Assembly: GCA_003586115.2 (NCBI GenBank)
Contig: QVOM02000072.1
Location: forward strand, 586,361 to 650,360
DNA length: 64,000 nt
Direction: 5' to 3'
From: Salvator merianae
Taxonomy: Eukaryota; Chordata; Lepidosauria; Squamata; Teiidae
A model generated the notes under the pieces. The model searched no databases and was not told the DNA's origin. It saw only the letters and a program-made list of their open reading frames with translations. Below, one piece after another: positions 59,854 to 64,000 of the stretch. Numbering within the stretch: the stretch's first letter is position 1; each line of letters opens with the position of its first letter. Made by a program: the position numbers and the translations under genes.

Positions 59854-60048
59854 TCACACGTGTCCATGTTCGTTCATCATCCTCTGCAATGTTTCTTGCA
59901 CAACTACTTTGCCAGCGGTAGCCATTGTTGCGACAATGATAACAAAGAACACAATGCCCAGAATCAAAGCCAAAATATTCAGTTTCTTGGCTATACTGCC
60001 ATACTTAGCTGCACCTTCAATGTCGCCAACAACTTTACAATCTCTTGA
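59854..60048 (-). CDS. Terminal exon of an IFITM1/2/3-type gene (partial; first exon not in window)
   Basis: The reading frame starts directly after an acceptor CCCTTTCAG that follows a pyrimidine tract of some 45 nt, and gives 64 residues and a TGA (59856-59854). It begins SRDCKVVGDIEGAAKYGSIA, then KKLN, a transmembrane helix about ILALILGIVFFVIIVATMAT, and a tail ending in His-Gly-His-Val. This is the second half of a CD225 domain in the family's standard phase-0 position. The GxxxG motif known in IFITM3 is kept (GDIEG). The Cys that follows YASTAK in human IFITM3 (C105) is Lys here, while a Cys occurs in SRDCK. No matching first exon (IWS...CCLGF...AYSVK) is visible on - from 60049 to 64000, a stretch that is nearly all transposons, so exon 1 probably lies beyond the window. 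IFITM paralogues cannot be assigned one-to-one across vertebrates, so no symbol is given. Confidence 0.88.
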   Translation of the reverse strand, partial: SRDCKVVGDIEGAAKYGSIAKKLNILALILGIVFFVIIVATMATAGKVVVQETLQRMMNEHGHV

Positions 60049-60532
60049 CTGAAAGGGAGAAGGAGGAGGAGAGAGAGGGGGGTTGGGGGGAAAGGAGAAT
60101 TAGGAGTGAAAAATGCTTCATTTATGCATATTTACATCAAGCTTCAAACGATTTCCCTTGGATCTTGGCAATATATCACAGCTAACCCGTTCTGTTCAGC
60201 ACTATGAGACATCAAAACATTGTAGAAAATGAAAGTTCTTATTCTTTAAACTACAGAAACCTCAGCCTCTAGCCTTCATCTTATTCCATATATTTGATTA
60301 TCACACCCCCAACCCCAAATTTCCCAAAGTTCTGTTACTCTGATGCTGCTACTCTTTTTGAAAAATTATCAATCAGAAGTGAGGAGTATTTTCTCAAATG
60401 CAACAAAATGAACCATTACATTATTGTTCAGCCTTCCCAAAACAATATCTCCCAAAAACGTTGGACTATTGTTTCCATCAGTCCCATCACTATTTCTTTT
60501 CTTAGTTTCTAGTCAGACAAAATGAATGTTTG

Positions 60533-60864
60533 ACCCTGTTCACACTTTCCACCTTAGCATGGTAGAATTCTACCATGCTAAGGTGGAACAGACCACACAG
60601 TGCAGCAGCCATCCACACTGCGAGGCTGAGACAGCCTAGCACAGGATTTCTAACACTCGCAGTGCAAATGCTGGCTACCCACCATGACAGTGGCCATGGA
60701 AACGTCTGGCTGCTGCCATGGTGACTAGGGACACAGCACACAACTGCACAGCTGCAGCTGCAGCCACGCTGCACCATAGCCTGCAGCATTTGCACGTGGA
60801 AGTAGGTGTGAATGCTACCTACTCGGAGCAGTCCAGCTGCTCCTGGTACAGATCTGGACAGTGA
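60533..60864. mobile_element. MITE family B copy, interrupted on the right
   Basis: It begins GACCCTGTTCACACTTTCC with an AGCATGGTAGAATTCTACCATGCT-type hairpin (60555-60580) and has CATGACAGTGGCCATGG. It stops at the left junction of the family C element at 60869, which appears to have inserted into it. Confidence 0.6.
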
Positions 60865-60868
60865 TTTA

Positions 60869-62063
60869 GGGCGTGGTCTGATATCATAAATTTAATCCAT
60901 ATCAGAAGAGTACGAGGACTGAATTAGTCTTCTGATTGTTCCCACATTTGCATTATAACGCAGACTCAATTCGGACTTGCTCATTCTCACACTGACGTTT
61001 CCTATGCTTGGCATGGGGAAACTGTAACTTTTCTGCCTCCACCCCTTGCCAGATTCCCCTCCCTGTGCAGTCCGTGATTGGCTGCAGTCCCAACATTCAA
61101 ATCTTGACTTCAGAGGGACAGGCAAGTCAAGCTCCAACCTCGGTATGTCCCTACTCTGCCTCAGAACATGGATTCACTTGGTGATGTTACTAGTAATTCA
61201 CCGTTTGCTCCTTCTCCCCTTCCAGCCTGTATCTACACAAGCAGAACTTTAACACCACATGTACCACACAATAAAGCTTCTTAAAGGGCAAATGGCAATT
61301 TCTGCTCCACTGCAATTGCACTTTTGCAAACTGCGTAATTTAAGAGTAGCACAAAAGCAGGGAGAAGTCTGTGAAGAGGGGAAAACATTGGGGGGGGAAT
61401 GTGGGGGGGCTCTATTATCGTGATAGTGTAGTTAATGACCAGCAAATGGACTCTGCCTCACCTCCCCCCGAGACATCCACAGTGGCATGTGTCCCACTAT
61501 GTAGTTGTGTGCTGCTGACCGCAAAACTGATACTGAGTGGATTCTTTGTTGGGGCAAGAGGACTGCACCACCAAACAGGCGCTGTTTGTTTTTTGGTTTA
61601 ATCAGGAGATGGAAGTGGAGGAAACCTTTAATTTCTTCCTGGCAGTGTTGAATGGGGAATAAAGGAAGAGAAAAGACTGCAGTTTAGCAAAGTAAAATGG
61701 AGGACAGTTTTCTCTTCTCCTGGCAGCAGGGGAAGGGGCGATAATGGAGGCAGAAGGAACTACTGTGATTCCTGCCCACACACAAAGTCTGTCATTGGAT
61801 GACAGGAAAGGGGGAACCCTTCATCTGCATGCCCCCCCAAAAAGTACAGTCCTTCCCAAATAGTCTCCTTGCACATTCTCACATTACAAAGTAGAGCGGG
61901 CTAGCGATCTGGAATGGCTTGAGAACTCACTAAATCCAAATGCAAAGTAGTCCAGATTTTGCCAATTTAGTCCATAAAAACTATGGAAAGGCAAGATCAT
62001 GTTGGGCCAGAAGGAACTGAAGATGGCCTGTAAACTAATTAAATGCCGTGTTGGAACTCAGCC
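60869..62063 (+). mobile_element. Family C transposon, full length (1195 bp), TTA duplication
   Basis: Starts GGGCGTGGTCTGATATCAT, ends GTGTTGGAACTCAGCC; TTA at 60866-60868 and 62064-62066. It lies next to, and seems inserted into, a family B MITE. Confidence 0.85.
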
Positions 62064-62241
62064 TTAGTTGTCCACAGCTACTAGCCTGAAACTTGCACTG
62101 TAATTTCTAATTAAAAAAAAAATTACTAGCCTTCTGGAGCATATATGGATGCTTCAGAATGCTTGGGCCTCCACAAAATGCGGATGCACTGTGCTAGTGA
62201 GCATCTAGACATTCACTAGCACAAGTGTGGACAGACCCTTT

Positions 62242-62797
62242 GGGCCTGTTCGCACTTACCTTCGCAGAACGTTCTAATTAGTAGGCTTCAGACCGGAGAG
62301 GCTGGAGTCTGCTGGGTGCTATACGCACTTGCCAGCCAGGGAAATGACTTCAAGTTGATCAGCAGAGGGAACGGTGCGGATGGGAATCCGCTAAACAGGA
62401 AATGAGGTCACGAACCATAGAGGCACGGATGCCAAGATAGGTCTAGTAATCCAAACCACAGAGTACTGCTTCAAAGCTAGAGGGGCTCCTTTCGAAGCTG
62501 TGTTCGCAACGGCAGCCAGGCTGCGAAGCCCAAAGGGCAAACCGGGTTGCAAAGCAGCAGACCGCACCTGCGCAGCCGCGGCAGCCCCTCCCCGCCACCA
62601 TTTCGAGCCAGGAAGCAGTGCTCGATCGCACAGGTTGGAATCAAGACAAGTAATTACTTGTCTTGCCTTCCCCAGCATCAGGTACGTATCAGGCGAGGCT
62701 CGGTTCGGTTCAGGGGAGGCGCACGCCCGCGGCAGTTCGAAATCTCCGTTCCAGCAGGCGCTTAGGAACGGTCTACCGCGGTAGTGCGAACAGGCCC
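62242..62797. mobile_element. CpG-rich TIR element (556 bp) with near-perfect ends
   Basis: The first 15 bases, GGGCCTGTTCGCACT, are exactly inverted at the right end (AGTGCGAACAGGCCC). CpG sites are abundant and undecayed. It contains a perfect 24-bp palindrome at 62642-62665 centred on GTAATTAC. Ends are of the family B type; flanking TTT and AAT do not form a duplication. No transposase frame. Confidence 0.75.
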
Positions 62798-62913
62798 AAT
62801 GTGTTAGTACAGGTCTCCTGTAATGATTACAGCCTGATAGATACTGAGTAAGAACTCTCCATAGTAAGAGAGCTCACTTAGACAAAGGCCCACAAAGACA
62901 CTAACAGACGTTT

Positions 62914-63005
62914 GCCCTTTCTGCACTGGGCCTTATTCTGGATTATATCCCAGAATACGCGCCTACTGTCTGCATGCTAGTGCAGACTACAGCAGGCCCC
63001 AGGCA
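62914..63005. mobile_element. Family A MITE, left half only
   Basis: It has GCCCTTTCTGCACTGGGCC, TTATTCTGGATTATATCCC and GTGCAGACTACAGCAGGCCC, then stops; no right arm follows. Confidence 0.7.
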
Positions 63006-63113
63006 TGCTGCATATGGCAGCATGCAGCTGACCTTGGCTACTCTTAGAAACTAGGCAGAACTGGACTGCATTAGAAACATCTGCAGAATTAGTACGGGGA
63101 TGGAAAATCACTA

Positions 63114-64000
63114 GGGCCACGTTCCGACACAGCATTTAATCAGTTTACAGGCCGTCTTCAGTTCCTGCTGGCCTGACATGATCTTTCTGTTCCATAGTTT
63201 TTCTAGACTAAATTGGTGAAATCTGGACTACTTTGTATTCGGATTTGATGAGTTCTCAAGCCGTTCCAGATCACTAGCCCGTTTTACTTTGCCGTGTGAG
63301 AACGAGGAAGCAGACTATTTGGGACGGACCGTACTTTTTTGGGGGTGTGCAAAGGGAGAGCTTCCCATTTCGTGCTGTCCGATGACAGACTTTGCGGGTG
63401 GGCAGGAAGCGCAGTAGTTTCTTCTGCCTTCATTATTCCCCCTTCCGTTGCTCCCAGGCGAAAAGAAAACTGTCCTCCTTTTTGCTTCACTAAGCTGCAG
63501 TCCTTTCTCTTTTTTTATCCCCCATTCAACACTGCCAGGAAGAAATTAAAGGCTTCCTTCACTTCCGTCTGCTGATTAAACCAAAAAAGAAACTGCCCCT
63601 GTTTGGGGTTGCAGTCCTCTCGCCCCAACAAAGAACCCACTCAGCATCAGTCTTGCCGTTCACAGCACACAGCTACACAGTGGGGACACATGCTGCTGTG
63701 GATGTCTCAGGGGGAGATGAGGCAGAGTCCATTTGTTGGCCATGAACCGCACTATCACGATAACAGAACCCCCCCATTCCCTCCCCATGTTTCCCCTTCT
63801 TCACGGACCTCTCCCTGCTTTTGCGCTACTTTTAAATTGCACAATTGCGCAAAAGTGCACTTGCAAGGGAGCAGAAATCACCATCTGCCCTTTAAGAAGC
63901 TTAATTGTGCAGTACACATGGTTTTAAAATTCTGCTTGCATAGACAGATGCTGTAGGGGGGAGAAGGAGCAAATGGCAAATGACTAGTAACGCTGCCAAG
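63114..64000 (-). mobile_element. Family C transposon, antisense, running off the window end
   Basis: It starts GGGCCACGTTCCGACACAGC and matches the reverse of the 60869 copy all the way to the last base, including TGCTGATTAAACC, CCCCAACAAAGAACCCACTC and TCATTTGCCATTTGCTCC (in reverse). Confidence 0.8.

Noticed and set aside
60049..64000. First exon of the IFITM-like gene
   Set aside because: No IWS...CCLGF...AYS coding stretch with a donor was seen on -; the interval is made of transposons.

Overview
This window is vertebrate nuclear DNA, most likely from a squamate reptile (probably a lizard). Genes are split into small exons with canonical GT/AG junctions, and the intervening DNA is packed with interspersed repeats: many short inverted-repeat DNA transposons, L1-like and L2/CR1-like LINE remnants, and tRNA-derived SINEs. 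The species cannot be read from the sequence. There are no bacterial, plasmid, phage or CRISPR features.

Three genes are supported. (1) PGGHG (ATHL1), the GH65 protein-glucosylgalactosylhydroxylysine glucosidase of collagen-glycan breakdown, lies on + from 2521 to 26009. I rebuilt 13 coding exons; they add up to 2076 nt in one open frame (691 residues plus stop), and all three carboxylates reported as catalytic in the human enzyme are present. (2) IFITM5 (BRIL), the bone-associated member of the interferon-induced transmembrane family, lies on - as two coding exons (49916-49731 and 46049-45828; 135 residues) with a TATA-like box just upstream. (3) The last exon of another IFITM-family gene lies on - (60048-59854); its first exon is not in the window and probably lies beyond base 64000. 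The order PGGHG-IFITM5-IFITM matches the mammalian locus between NLRP6 and B4GALNT4, so this is a conserved syntenic block.

Layout: 1-2502 is repeat-rich upstream DNA; 2503-26009 is PGGHG, whose 7.35-kb intron 12 is full of transposons; 26010-45827 is intergenic and holds a broken antisense L1-like LINE split by an 851-bp hAT-type element, a 281-bp Tigger-like element and several MITEs; 45828-49916 is IFITM5; 49996-59853 is intergenic, with microsatellites and two neighbouring GC-rich minisatellites; 59854-60048 is the IFITM terminal exon; the rest to 64000 is almost entirely DNA transposons.

The most distinctive content is the DNA-transposon load. Three TIR families, of about 1.2 kb, 0.22 kb and 0.48 kb, begin GG and end CC and are flanked by 3-bp duplications of TNA form (TTA or TGA), as in PIF/Harbinger-type transposition. 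Other foldbacks include a roughly 200-bp near-palindrome filling most of a 308-nt PGGHG intron, a 614-bp foldback in intron 12, and a perfect 32-bp inverted repeat in the IFITM5 intron. I did not find a new protein-coding system; the novelty lies in the repeats and in details of the IFITM genes.
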